64,000 bases of DNA from the NCBI GenBank assembly GCA_024372625.1, contig CP099605.1, positions 1,240,001 to 1,304,000 of the forward strand, read 5' to 3'. Both the position numbers and the translations under genes were made by a program. Positions 56,541 through 64,000 of this stretch are shown here, piece by piece (the first letter of the stretch is position 1; each line of letters opens with the position of its first letter). The notes under the pieces were generated by a model that saw only the letters and a program-made list of their open reading frames with translations, made no database searches and was not told where the DNA came from. Source of the DNA: Comamonadaceae bacterium OTU4NAUVB1 (GTDB taxonomy: Bacteria; Pseudomonadota; Gammaproteobacteria; Burkholderiales; Burkholderiaceae_C).

Positions 56541-57890
56541 TTGAGCCTGTTTCCCGCTTCGGCGCTGCGTCCGGGCGTGCGCCGTGCCGATGTCTTCGGC
56601 TGGGCGATGTACGACTTCGCCAACTCCGGCTACACCACGGTCGTCATCACGGCGGTCTTCGCGGCCTATTTCGTCGGTGGCATCGCCCAGGGCGCGCCCT
56701 GGGCCACCTTCGTGTGGACGGCCGCGCTGAGCATCTCCTACGCGATCGTGATGCTCACGATGCCCGCGATCGGCGCCTGGGCCGACCGGCACGCCGCCAA
56801 GAAGCGCGTGCTGACGATGGCGACGGCCGGCTGCGTGGTCGCCACGGCGGCGCTGGCGCTGACGCCGCGTTTCGCCGAGGGCGGCGCGCCGGGCCAGGTC
56901 GTGCCCGCCGGCGTGGCGCTGGCCATGGCGCTGATCGTCGTCTCCAACGTCTTCTACTCGTACGGCGAGTCGCTCACCGGGGCCTTCCTGCCGGAACTGG
57001 CCACGGCCGAGGGCATGGGCAAGGTCAGCGGCTGGGGCTGGGGGTTCGGCTACTTCGGCGGCATGCTGGCGCTGGGGCTGTGCCTGGGCTATGTGCTGTG
57101 GGCGCAGGGCCGCGGCCTGCCGGCCGCGCATTTCGTGCCCGTCACGATGCTCATCACGGCCGTCTTCTACGGCGGCGCCGCCTGCGTCACCTTCGCGCTG
57201 CTGCCCGAACGCGCGGTGGCGGAGCCGGCCGTGGCGGCCGGGGAGAAGGCCTGGGCCCGCCTGCGGCGCACCTTCGACGAGGCGCGCGGCCACCGCGACT
57301 TCATGTGGCTGCTGGCGTGCACGGTGTGCTACCAGGCCGGCGTGGCGGTGGCGATCACGCTGGCGGCGATCTATGCGCAACAGGTGATCGGCTTCGCGGC
57401 GCACGAGACGATGACGCTGATCTTCGTGCTCAACATCGCGGCGGCCCTGGGCGCCTTCGCCTTCGGCTACCTGCAGGACGCGCTTGGCCACCGGCGCGCG
57501 CTGTCGGTCACGCTGGTCGCCTGGATCGCGGTGTGCGTGATCGCCGCGGCCGCGCGCGGCAAGGGCGACTTCTGGTGGGCGGCGGTGATCGCCGGGCTGG
57601 CGATGGGCTCGAGCCAGTCGGCCGGGCGCGCCATGACCGGCTGGCTCGCGCCGCCACGTCGTGCCGGCGAGTTCTTCGGCCTGTGGACCTTCGCCACGCG
57701 CCTGGCGAGCATCGTCGGACCGCTGAGCTACGGCGCCATCACCTGGATGACCGGCGGCAACCAGCGCATCGCCATCGTGGCGACGAGCGTGTTCTTCGTC
57801 GGCGGACTGCTGCTGCTCATCCCCATCGACATGCGGCGCGGGCGGGCGCTGGCGCTGCATGACGAGCCCGGAGCGTCGGCGGCGGCCTAG
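56541..57890 (+). CDS. UMF1-family MFS transporter
   Basis: The 449-residue integral membrane protein with about twelve helices begins with WAMYDFANSGYTTVVITAVF near residue 22, the hallmark of UMF1 (Atg22-like) transporters. GAWADRHAAKKRVL near 76 is the MFS loop, and SYGESLTGAFLPELA near 138 is family-typical. The start is TTG at 56541; no ATG precedes the first helix. Members may export amino acids or small peptides; the substrate is unknown. Confidence 0.82.
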   Translation: MSLFPASALRPGVRRADVFGWAMYDFANSGYTTVVITAVFAAYFVGGIAQGAPWATFVWTAALSISYAIVMLTMPAIGAWADRHAAKKRVLTMATAGCVVATAALALTPRFAEGGAPGQVVPAGVALAMALIVVSNVFYSYGESLTGAFLPELATAEGMGKVSGWGWGFGYFGGMLALGLCLGYVLWAQGRGLPAAHFVPVTMLITAVFYGGAACVTFALLPERAVAEPAVAAGEKAWARLRRTFDEARGHRDFMWLLACTVCYQAGVAVAITLAAIYAQQVIGFAAHETMTLIFVLNIAAALGAFAFGYLQDALGHRRALSVTLVAWIAVCVIAAAARGKGDFWWAAVIAGLAMGSSQSAGRAMTGWLAPPRRAGEFFGLWTFATRLASIVGPLSYGAITWMTGGNQRIAIVATSVFFVGGLLLLIPIDMRRGRALALHDEPGASAAA

Positions 57891-57968
57891 ACGCCGGGGC
57901 GACACCTGCCGGCTGCGCCGACGGGTCGGGCTGTGGTCCGATCGGGACATCCCACGGAGACCCGACCC

Positions 57969-60614
57969 ATGAACGGCATTCAACCTGGCGCGTCCGCGCA
58001 GCCCGACGACACCATCCCCGACATCGATCCGGTGGAGACCGCCGAGTGGCGCGATGCTTTCCTGGCGCTGGCGGCCTCGCACGGCGCGGCGCGGGCGCGC
58101 GCGATGCTCGACGAGCTCGCCCGGCTGGCGCGGCGCCAGCGCATCGGCTGGACGCCCGAGCTGGCCACGCCCTACGTCAACACCATCGCCGCGGAGGACC
58201 AGCCGGTGTTTCCCGGCGACCTCGCGATGGAGGAGCGCCTGGGCTCGCTGATGCGCTGGAACGCCCTGGCGATGGTGGTGCGCGCCAACCAGGCCTATGG
58301 CGAGCTGGGCGGCCACATCGCCAGCTACGCGAGCGCGGCGGACCTGTTCGAGGTCGGCTTCAACCACTTCTTCCACGCCCGCAGCGACACCCACGGCGGC
58401 GACCTCGTGTTCTTCCAGCCGCACAGCGCGCCGGGCGTGTACGCGCGCGCCTTCCTCGAGGGCCGGCTGTCGCAGGACGACCTCCTGCACTACCGCCAGG
58501 AGCTCACCGCGCCGGCCGCCACCCGCGCCGACGGCAGCGGGGCGCGCGGCCTGTGCAGCTACCCGCACCCGTACCTGATGCCGGACTTCTGGCAGTTTCC
58601 CACCGGCTCGATGGGGCTCGGGCCGATCAGCTCGATCTACCACGCGCGCTTCATGCGCTACCTCACCGACCGGCGGCTGCTCGACTGCGCCGGGCGCAAG
58701 GTATGGGGCGTCTTCGGCGACGGCGAGATGGACGAGCCCGAATCCATGAGCGCGCTGACCCTGGCCGCGCGCGAGAAGCTCGACGACCTGGTCTGGGTGG
58801 TCAACTGCAACCTGCAGCGCCTGGACGGCCCGGTGCGCGGCAACGGCCGCATCATCGACGAGCTGGAGCGGCTGTTCGCCGGGGCCGGCTGGAACGTGAT
58901 CAAGCTGGTGTGGGGCAGCGACTGGGACGGGCTGTTCGCGCGCGACCTCACCGGCGCGCTGGTGCGCGCGCTCGGGGACACGGTCGACGGCCAGATGCAG
59001 ACCTTCGCGGCCAAGGACGGGCGCTTCAACCGCGACACCTTCTTCGGCCAGAACGCCGAGCTCGCGCGCCTCGTGCAGGGCCTGAGCGACGAGCAGATCG
59101 ACCGCCTGAAGCGCGGTGGCCACGACCTGGTGAAGATCCACGCCGCCTACGCGGCGGCGGCGGCTCATCGCGGCCGGCCCACCGTCATCCTGGCCCATAC
59201 CAAGAAGGGCTACGGCATGGGCGCCGGCCAGGGCCGCATGACCACCCATTCGCACAAGAAGTTCGAGAGCGCCGACCTGATCGGCTTCCGCGACCGCTTC
59301 GACCTGCCGCTGTCCGACGAACAGGCCACGTCGCTGTCGTTCTACAAACCGGCCGACGACAGCCTGGAGATGCGCTACCTGAGGGCGCACCGTGCCGCGC
59401 TCGGCGGCTCGATGCCCCGGCGCGAGACCGCCTGCGACGTGGTGCCCGTGCCCGCGCTGCCCGCCTACGCCAGGTTCGCGCTGGAGGCCGACGGCAAGGA
59501 CATGAGCACCACCATGGCCTTCGTGCGGCTGCTCGGCGCGCTGCTCAAGGACCCCGCGCTCGGCCCGCGCGTGGTGCCCATCGTGGCCGACGAGGCGCGC
59601 ACCTTCGGCATGGCCAACCTGTTCAAGCAGGTGGGCATCTACTCGAGCGTCGGCCAGCGCTATTCGCCCGAGGACATCGACTCGATCCTGAGCTACCGTG
59701 AAGCCACCGACGGCCAGATCCTGGAGGAGGGCATCAGCGAGGCCGGCGCCATCGCCAGCTGGACGGCCGCGGCCACCAGCTACAGCGTGCACGGCCTGGC
59801 GATGCTGCCGTTCTACATCTACTACTCGATGTTCGGCTTCCAGCGCGTGGGCGACGCCATCTGGGCGGCCGCCGACCAGCGCGCGCGCGGCTTCCTGATG
59901 GGCGCCACCTCGGGGCGCACCACGCTCGGGGGCGAGGGCCTGCAGCACCAGGACGGCAGCAGCCACCTGGTGGCCGCGACCATCCCCAACTGCAAGGCCT
60001 ACGACCCCGCGTTTGCCGGCGAGATGGCGGTGATCGTGGACGCCGGACTGCGCGAGATGCTGGTCGAGCAGCGCGACGTCTTCTACTACGTCACGCTGAT
60101 GAACGAGAACTACGCCCAGCCCAGCCTGCCGCCCGAGGCGCACGCCGACGTGTTGCGCGGGTGCTGGCGCTTCGGGCGCTTCGATGCGGGCGATGGCGCG
60201 CAAGGCCCGGCGCACGTCACACTGATGGGCTCCGGCGCCATCCTGAGCGAGGTGGTCAAGGCGGCGCGGCAGCTGGCCCGGGAGGGGTTGTGCGTCGACG
60301 TCTTCAGCGTCACCAGCTGGAGCGAGCTGGCGCGCGACGGCGCCGCCTGCGAGGCGCGCGCGCTGCGCGGCGAAGCCGCGGGCGAGCCGTTCATCGCCCG
60401 CCAGCTCCGCGATGGCGCGGGCCCGATCGTGGCGGCGACGGACTACGTGCGCGCCGTGCCCGAGAGCGTGCGCGCCTGGCTGCCCGAGGGCCGGCGCTAC
60501 CTGACGCTGGGCACCGACGGCTTCGGGCGCAGCGACACGCGCGCGGCATTGCGCGGGTTCTTCGGTGTCGATGCGGCCAGCATCGCGCGCGCGGCCCGAC
60601 ACGCGATGGCCTGA
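57969..60614 (+). CDS. homodimeric pyruvate dehydrogenase E1-like protein (AceE paralogue)
   Basis: The 881-residue thiamine diphosphate enzyme has the AceE architecture. The ThDP motif GDGEMDEPESM near residue 258 continues through NCNLQRLDGPVRGNG, and GEGLQHQDGSSH near 650 is also typical. It decarboxylates a 2-oxo acid and acylates lipoyl E2. No aceF (E2) or lpd gene is near, unlike the main pyruvate dehydrogenase operon, so this may be a second E1 with another 2-oxo acid (2-oxobutyrate as in MdeB) or a pyruvate isozyme. ATG 57969 follows GGAGA. Confidence 0.88.
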   Translation: MNGIQPGASAQPDDTIPDIDPVETAEWRDAFLALAASHGAARARAMLDELARLARRQRIGWTPELATPYVNTIAAEDQPVFPGDLAMEERLGSLMRWNALAMVVRANQAYGELGGHIASYASAADLFEVGFNHFFHARSDTHGGDLVFFQPHSAPGVYARAFLEGRLSQDDLLHYRQELTAPAATRADGSGARGLCSYPHPYLMPDFWQFPTGSMGLGPISSIYHARFMRYLTDRRLLDCAGRKVWGVFGDGEMDEPESMSALTLAAREKLDDLVWVVNCNLQRLDGPVRGNGRIIDELERLFAGAGWNVIKLVWGSDWDGLFARDLTGALVRALGDTVDGQMQTFAAKDGRFNRDTFFGQNAELARLVQGLSDEQIDRLKRGGHDLVKIHAAYAAAAAHRGRPTVILAHTKKGYGMGAGQGRMTTHSHKKFESADLIGFRDRFDLPLSDEQATSLSFYKPADDSLEMRYLRAHRAALGGSMPRRETACDVVPVPALPAYARFALEADGKDMSTTMAFVRLLGALLKDPALGPRVVPIVADEARTFGMANLFKQVGIYSSVGQRYSPEDIDSILSYREATDGQILEEGISEAGAIASWTAAATSYSVHGLAMLPFYIYYSMFGFQRVGDAIWAAADQRARGFLMGATSGRTTLGGEGLQHQDGSSHLVAATIPNCKAYDPAFAGEMAVIVDAGLREMLVEQRDVFYYVTLMNENYAQPSLPPEAHADVLRGCWRFGRFDAGDGAQGPAHVTLMGSGAILSEVVKAARQLAREGLCVDVFSVTSWSELARDGAACEARALRGEAAGEPFIARQLRDGAGPIVAATDYVRAVPESVRAWLPEGRRYLTLGTDGFGRSDTRAALRGFFGVDAASIARAARHAMA

Positions 60615-60708
60615 GCGCGATGGCCAGCGTGCGTCGCCGACCGGTTGCATCGGGCCGTGGCTCGTTATGTCGTAGGAGTTTTTCCAAAGCCACTTTTCAT
60701 ATAGTTTC

Positions 60709-60716
60709 CTTATAAG
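60709..60716. promoter_or_regulatory. CTTATAAG palindrome upstream of tauD-type operon
   Basis: An 8-bp palindrome sits in an AT-rich patch (about 60670-60730) ahead of the dioxygenase gene. Such AT-rich dyads are typical of CysB/SsuR-type LysR activators of sulfonate genes. Only symmetry and position support this. Confidence 0.4.
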
Positions 60717-60817
60717 CAAGCAAGGAATCAATCGTTGGTCCGGTGCCGGGGGAGGCCTAGAGTGCGGCATCGCGTGACTGCTGCGATGCAGGTGAGCGCT
60801 TTCCCAGGATGATTCGA

Positions 60818-61720
60818 ATGACCTCCGTTTCCAATTCCGTCGCCGAGCCCCGGACTTCCACGCCCTCCCAGACCTTCGAGGTGCGTCCCTTCGATGCCCC
60901 CGTGGGGGCCGAGATCGTGGGCCTGGACATCTCCCGGCCGATCGACGATGCCGATTTCGCGCGCATCCACCGCGCCCACCTCGACCACCACGTGCTGGTC
61001 TTCCGCGACCAGCGGGTCTCGCCCGACGCGCACATCGCGTTCAGCCGGCGTTTCGGCGAACTGGAGATCCACGTGCTGCACCAGTTCCAGCTGCCGCGCC
61101 ATCCGGAGATCCTCATCGTCTCCAACATCAAGGAAAACGGCGAGCCGATCGGCCTGGGCGACGCGGGCGTCTACTGGCATTCCGACATCTCGTACAAGCC
61201 CAGGCCGAGCCTGGGTTCGCTGCTGCACGCGCAGGAGCTGCCCGCCGAGGGCGGGGACACGCTCTTCGCCGACCAGCACCTGGCGTGGGAGTCGCTCGAC
61301 CCCGCACTGCAGCAGCGCATCCTGCCCCTGAAGGCCGAACACAGCTACCTCGCCAAGTACGAGGAACTGCGCGCCAAGAACCCGTGGCGCCCGAAGCTCT
61401 CGCAGGCGCAGATCGACCAGGTCGCGCCGGCCGTGCATCCGGTGGTGCGCACGCACCCCGAGACCGGGCGCAAGGCGCTCTTCGTCAGCGAGCACTTCAC
61501 GACCCGCATCGTCGATCTGCCGCAGGAGGAGGGCGACGCGCTGCTGGCCGAACTGTTCGCCCACAGCGTGAAGCCGGCATTCGTCTATCGCCACCAGTGG
61601 CAGCCGCACGATCTGGTCTTCTGGGACAACCGCTCGCTCATGCACCTGGCCGCCGGCACGCCCGACCACCTGCGCCGCCGCCTCAACCGCACCACCGTCG
61701 TGGGCGACACGCCGTTCTGA
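60818..61720 (+). CDS. TauD/TfdA-family Fe(II)/2-oxoglutarate dioxygenase
   Basis: The 300-residue enzyme has the 2-His-1-Asp facial triad: WHSD near residue 121 supplies His and Asp, MHLAAG near 276 supplies the second His, and RRLNRTTVVG near 287 holds the 2-oxoglutarate-binding Arg. TauD members hydroxylate taurine or other sulfonates to release sulfite. AGGATG is 7 nt before ATG 60818; ATG 60809 is an alternative. It heads an ABC-transporter operon of taurine type. The exact sulfonate (or sulfate ester) is not certain. Confidence 0.87.
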   Translation: MTSVSNSVAEPRTSTPSQTFEVRPFDAPVGAEIVGLDISRPIDDADFARIHRAHLDHHVLVFRDQRVSPDAHIAFSRRFGELEIHVLHQFQLPRHPEILIVSNIKENGEPIGLGDAGVYWHSDISYKPRPSLGSLLHAQELPAEGGDTLFADQHLAWESLDPALQQRILPLKAEHSYLAKYEELRAKNPWRPKLSQAQIDQVAPAVHPVVRTHPETGRKALFVSEHFTTRIVDLPQEEGDALLAELFAHSVKPAFVYRHQWQPHDLVFWDNRSLMHLAAGTPDHLRRRLNRTTVVGDTPF

Positions 61721-61728
61721 CCGCCCCG

Positions 61729-62799
61729 ATGACCGCCACTGCGAACCCCATTGCCATGAACCCCGACCTCGCTCCGCCACGCTCCGCGCGGCACCGCTTC
61801 ACCCGCCGCGCCGCCGCCGCGGTGGTCGGCCTGGGCCTGCTGGCGGGCAGCCTCGCCGCGCAGGCCGAGGGCCAGATCCGCATCGCCCGCCAGTACGGCA
61901 TCGTCTACCTGCTGCTGGACGTGGCGCAGGCGCAGAAGCTGGTCGAGAAGCACGCCAAGGCCGCGGGCGTCGACGCCAAGGTGGAATGGCTGCAACTCTC
62001 GGGCGGCTCCGCCGTCAACGACGCGCTGCTGTCGGGCAACATCGAGATCGCCGCGGCCGGCGTCGGCCCGCTCCTGACGCTGTGGGACCGCACCAAGGGC
62101 CGACAGGACGTCAAGGGCGTGGCTTCGCTCGGCAACTTCCCCTACTACCTGGTGAGCACCAACCCGGCGGTCAAGACCATCGCCGACTTCACCGACAAGG
62201 ACCGCGTCGCGCTGCCGGCGGTGGGCGTGTCGGTGCAGTCGCGCGTGCTGCAGATGGCCTCGGCCAAGGTCTGGGGCGACAAGGAATTCGCCCGCCTCGA
62301 CAAGTCCAGCGTCGCCCTGCCGCACCCGGACGCGGCGGCCGCCATCATCAAGGGCGGCACCGAGATCAACGCCCACTTCGGCAGCCCGCCCTTCCAGGAG
62401 CAGGAGCTCGCGGGCAACCCGCAGGCGCACGTCGTGCTGAATTCCTACGACGTGCTCGGCGGCCCGGCCTCGGCCACGGTCCTCTACGCGACCGGCAAAT
62501 TCCGCGACGCCAACCCGAAGACGTACAAGGCCTTTGTCGACGCGCTCGACGAGGCGGCCCGCTTCGTCACCGCCAACCCGGAGCAGGCGGCCGACATCTA
62601 CCTCAAGGGCGGCAACGCCAAGCTCGATCGCGAACTGCTGCTCAAGCTCATCAGGAGCCCGGAGGTCCAGTTCAAGACCACGCCGCAGAACACCCTCGCG
62701 CTGGCCACGTTCATGCATCGCGTGGGCGCGATCAAGAACAAGCCGGTGTCGGTGAAGGACTATTTCTTCGACGACGCGCACAACGCGAAGGGGAACTGA
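61729..62799 (+). CDS. taurine/sulfonate-type ABC substrate-binding protein
   Basis: The 356-residue protein has a twin-Arg signal region (HRFTRRAAAAVVGLGLLAG, ends LAAQAEG near residue 47). The NitT/TauT-type fold shows IRIARQYGIVYLLLDVAQAQ near 50, LSGNIEIAAAGVGPLLTLWD near 102, and AHFGSPPFQEQELAGNPQAHV near 215. ATG 61729 is used; ATG 61756 would still leave the signal complete. Its place between the dioxygenase and the ATPase indicates it delivers the dioxygenase substrate. Confidence 0.87.
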   Translation: MTATANPIAMNPDLAPPRSARHRFTRRAAAAVVGLGLLAGSLAAQAEGQIRIARQYGIVYLLLDVAQAQKLVEKHAKAAGVDAKVEWLQLSGGSAVNDALLSGNIEIAAAGVGPLLTLWDRTKGRQDVKGVASLGNFPYYLVSTNPAVKTIADFTDKDRVALPAVGVSVQSRVLQMASAKVWGDKEFARLDKSSVALPHPDAAAAIIKGGTEINAHFGSPPFQEQELAGNPQAHVVLNSYDVLGGPASATVLYATGKFRDANPKTYKAFVDALDEAARFVTANPEQAADIYLKGGNAKLDRELLLKLIRSPEVQFKTTPQNTLALATFMHRVGAIKNKPVSVKDYFFDDAHNAKGN

Positions 62800-62801
62800 G
62801 C

Positions 62802-63728
62802 GTGGCGTTCGCGAAAGCCGCCGCCGGTCCCACACCGTTCTCGCTGCGCGAGCAGGCGGGCCCGGGCGCCGCACCCGCCGCACCGGCGAGGCCCGCGCCG
62901 CCGATCCCCACCCCTGTCGCCGCGCGCGAGGGCAGGGCGCGCGCGCCGGACACGCCGCTGCTGCAGGTCGATGGCGTCAGCCTCGAATACCGCACGCCCG
63001 AGCGCGTCGTGCGCGCCACGCACCGCGTGGGCTTCGACGTCTTCGAGGCCGACCGCTTCGTGCTGCTGGGCCCTTCGGGCTGCGGCAAGTCGACGCTGCT
63101 CAAGGCCATCGGCGGCTTCATCGCGCCGGTGGAGGGCGAGATCCGGCTCGACGGCCGCGCCGTCACCGCGCCGGGACCCGACCGCATCGTCGTGTTCCAG
63201 GAGTTCGACCAGCTGCCGCCGTGGAAGACCGTCAAGGAGAACGTGATGTTCCCATTGCGGGCGTCGGGCACGCTGGGCCGGCGCGAGGCCGCCGAGCGGG
63301 CGATGCACTACCTCGCCAAGGTCGGCCTCGACAAGTTCGCCGACGTGCATCCGCACCAGCTCTCCGGCGGCATGAAGCAGCGCGTGGCGATCGCCCGCGC
63401 GCTGGCGATGCAGCCGCGCGTGCTGCTGATGGACGAGCCGTTCGCCGCCCTCGACGCGCTCACGCGCCGCAAGATGCAGGAGGAGCTGCTGGCGCTGTGG
63501 GACGAGGTGCGCTTCACGCTGCTGTTCGTCACGCACTCGATCGAGGAGGCGCTGGTGGTGGGCAACCGCATCGCGCTGCTGTCGCCGCACCCGGGGCGCA
63601 TGCGCGCGGAGATCAACAGCCACGCCTTCGACCTGGGCAGCCAGGGCGGCGTCGAATTCCAGGCCACGGCCCAGCGCATCCACCGCATGCTGTTCGACGA
63701 ACCGCAGGACGCGGTCGCCACGCCATGA
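62802..63728 (+). CDS. taurine/sulfonate-type ABC transporter ATP-binding protein
   Basis: The 308-residue ATPase (start GTG 62802, 2 nt after the binding protein) has a Pro/Ala-rich N-terminal extension of about 50 residues and a complete ABC module: Walker A LGPSGCGKST near 89, Q-loop VVFQEFDQLPPW near 130, signature LSGGMKQRVAIAR near 187, Walker B VLLMDEPFAALD near 208, and switch His in FVTHSIEEAL near 243. Belongs to the TauB/SsuB group. Confidence 0.92.
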   Translation: MAFAKAAAGPTPFSLREQAGPGAAPAAPARPAPPIPTPVAAREGRARAPDTPLLQVDGVSLEYRTPERVVRATHRVGFDVFEADRFVLLGPSGCGKSTLLKAIGGFIAPVEGEIRLDGRAVTAPGPDRIVVFQEFDQLPPWKTVKENVMFPLRASGTLGRREAAERAMHYLAKVGLDKFADVHPHQLSGGMKQRVAIARALAMQPRVLLMDEPFAALDALTRRKMQEELLALWDEVRFTLLFVTHSIEEALVVGNRIALLSPHPGRMRAEINSHAFDLGSQGGVEFQATAQRIHRMLFDEPQDAVATP

Positions 63729-64000
63729 ACCCGACGACCCTGACACCCCCCGTGCGCCCCGAATACGAGCGCACGCTGGCACCCTTCACCGAACTCCCCG
63801 TCGAGCGCGTCTTGCCGCTAGGCACGCGCGTCTGGTCGCAGGGCTGGCTGCGCAAGGGCCTGATCCTGGTCGTGCTGGCGGCCCTGTGGGAGGTCGCCGC
63901 GCGCTGGCAGGACAACGACCTGCTGCTGCCGACCTTCACCGCCACCGCGCGCGCCCTGGTCGAGGGCGTGGCCTCCGGCGAATTGATCGACAAGGTCGCC
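63725..64000 (+). CDS. taurine/sulfonate-type ABC permease, N-terminal part (runs off right edge)
   Basis: The first 92 codons are present. The start ATG overlaps the ATPase stop (ATGA). After a soluble N-tail of about 45 residues the first helix LILVVLAALWEVAAR is seen, then LLLPTFTATARALVEGVASG, typical of TauC/SsuC permeases. The rest, including the EAA loop, lies outside the window. Confidence 0.85.
   Translation, partial: MNPTTLTPPVRPEYERTLAPFTELPVERVLPLGTRVWSQGWLRKGLILVVLAALWEVAARWQDNDLLLPTFTATARALVEGVASGELIDKVA

Noticed and set aside
56328..60770. 1480-codon open frame on the minus strand
   Set aside because: It is antisense to the UMF1 transporter and AceE-like genes, both with clear family motifs. 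Its Arg/Ala/His-rich translation has no similarity and arises from GC-rich third positions.

Overview
The window is very GC-rich bacterial chromosome (roughly 70% by eye). Its gene content points to a betaproteobacterium of the order Burkholderiales, most likely family Comamonadaceae (Variovorax/Xylophilus/Acidovorax-like). The grounds are the tRNA-Leu/tig/clpP/clpX/lon block, hpnCDE, paired scoAB, the valine-catabolic mms operon, eptA beside a PmrA-like regulator, and heavy use of GTG/TTG starts with ATGA/GTGA overlaps. No phage, transposase, integrase or CRISPR array was seen. This is ordinary chromosome with a few unusual islands.

Layout. 1-3.0 kb: envelope (lipid A) modification genes with the start of an OmpR-type response regulator, a PAP2 phosphatase and phosphoethanolamine transferase. 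3.0-9.0 kb: AhpD-like protein, ethanolamine ammonia-lyase eutBC, a secreted FKBP isomerase, an unrecognised protein, and the periplasmic glucan protein OpgD. 9.0-13.3 kb: a PAS-LuxR regulator divergent from scoAB across a perfect palindrome, then a 0.7 kb AATT-rich non-coding stretch leading to a degenerate sigma-54-activator-like (VpsR-type) regulator. 13.3-19.5 kb: LysR regulator divergent from a valine/isobutyrate operon (mmsA, an LprI-like gene, isobutyryl-CoA dehydrogenase, HIBYL-CoA hydrolase, mmsB). 19.5-24.1 kb: PQQ-type sugar dehydrogenase, small membrane and basic proteins, MFS transporter, GST.

24.2-33.3 kb (minus strand) is the most coherent accessory system. Read in transcription order it holds URC1-like and URC4-like genes (the uracil-catabolism pathway known from the yeast Lachancea kluyveri), upp (uracil to UMP, the entry step of that pathway), a BMP-family nucleoside-binding protein, a lipoprotein nucleosidase/phosphorylase, and a nucleoside ABC transporter (ATPase plus two permeases). 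Gaps are from -4 to about 70 nt, so one operon for nucleoside capture, base release, uptake and pyrimidine-ring degradation is likely.

33.4-36.2 kb: hemH, a HAD hydrolase, and a scar where 3' remnants of an araC-type gene and a dadA-type gene abut head to head. 36.2-40.4 kb: an RcsB-like regulator with Glu at the phosphoacceptor position and a very AT-rich upstream region, then hpnCDE for squalene. 40.4-44.9 kb: two-gene RND efflux operon with a recognisable promoter and overlapping operator. 45-51.4 kb: tRNA-Leu(UAG), tig, clpP, clpX, lon, tRNA-Gly, tRNA-Cys. 51.4-55.7 kb: DnaJ-like protein, a tRNA-Leu(UAA) gene interrupted by a 273-nt group I intron, and a PD-(D/E)XK nuclease-XPD helicase fusion. 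55.9-60.6 kb: conserved acidic protein, UMF1-type MFS transporter, stand-alone AceE-like dehydrogenase. 60.8-64 kb: TauD-type dioxygenase with a taurine/sulfonate-type ABC transporter running off the right edge.
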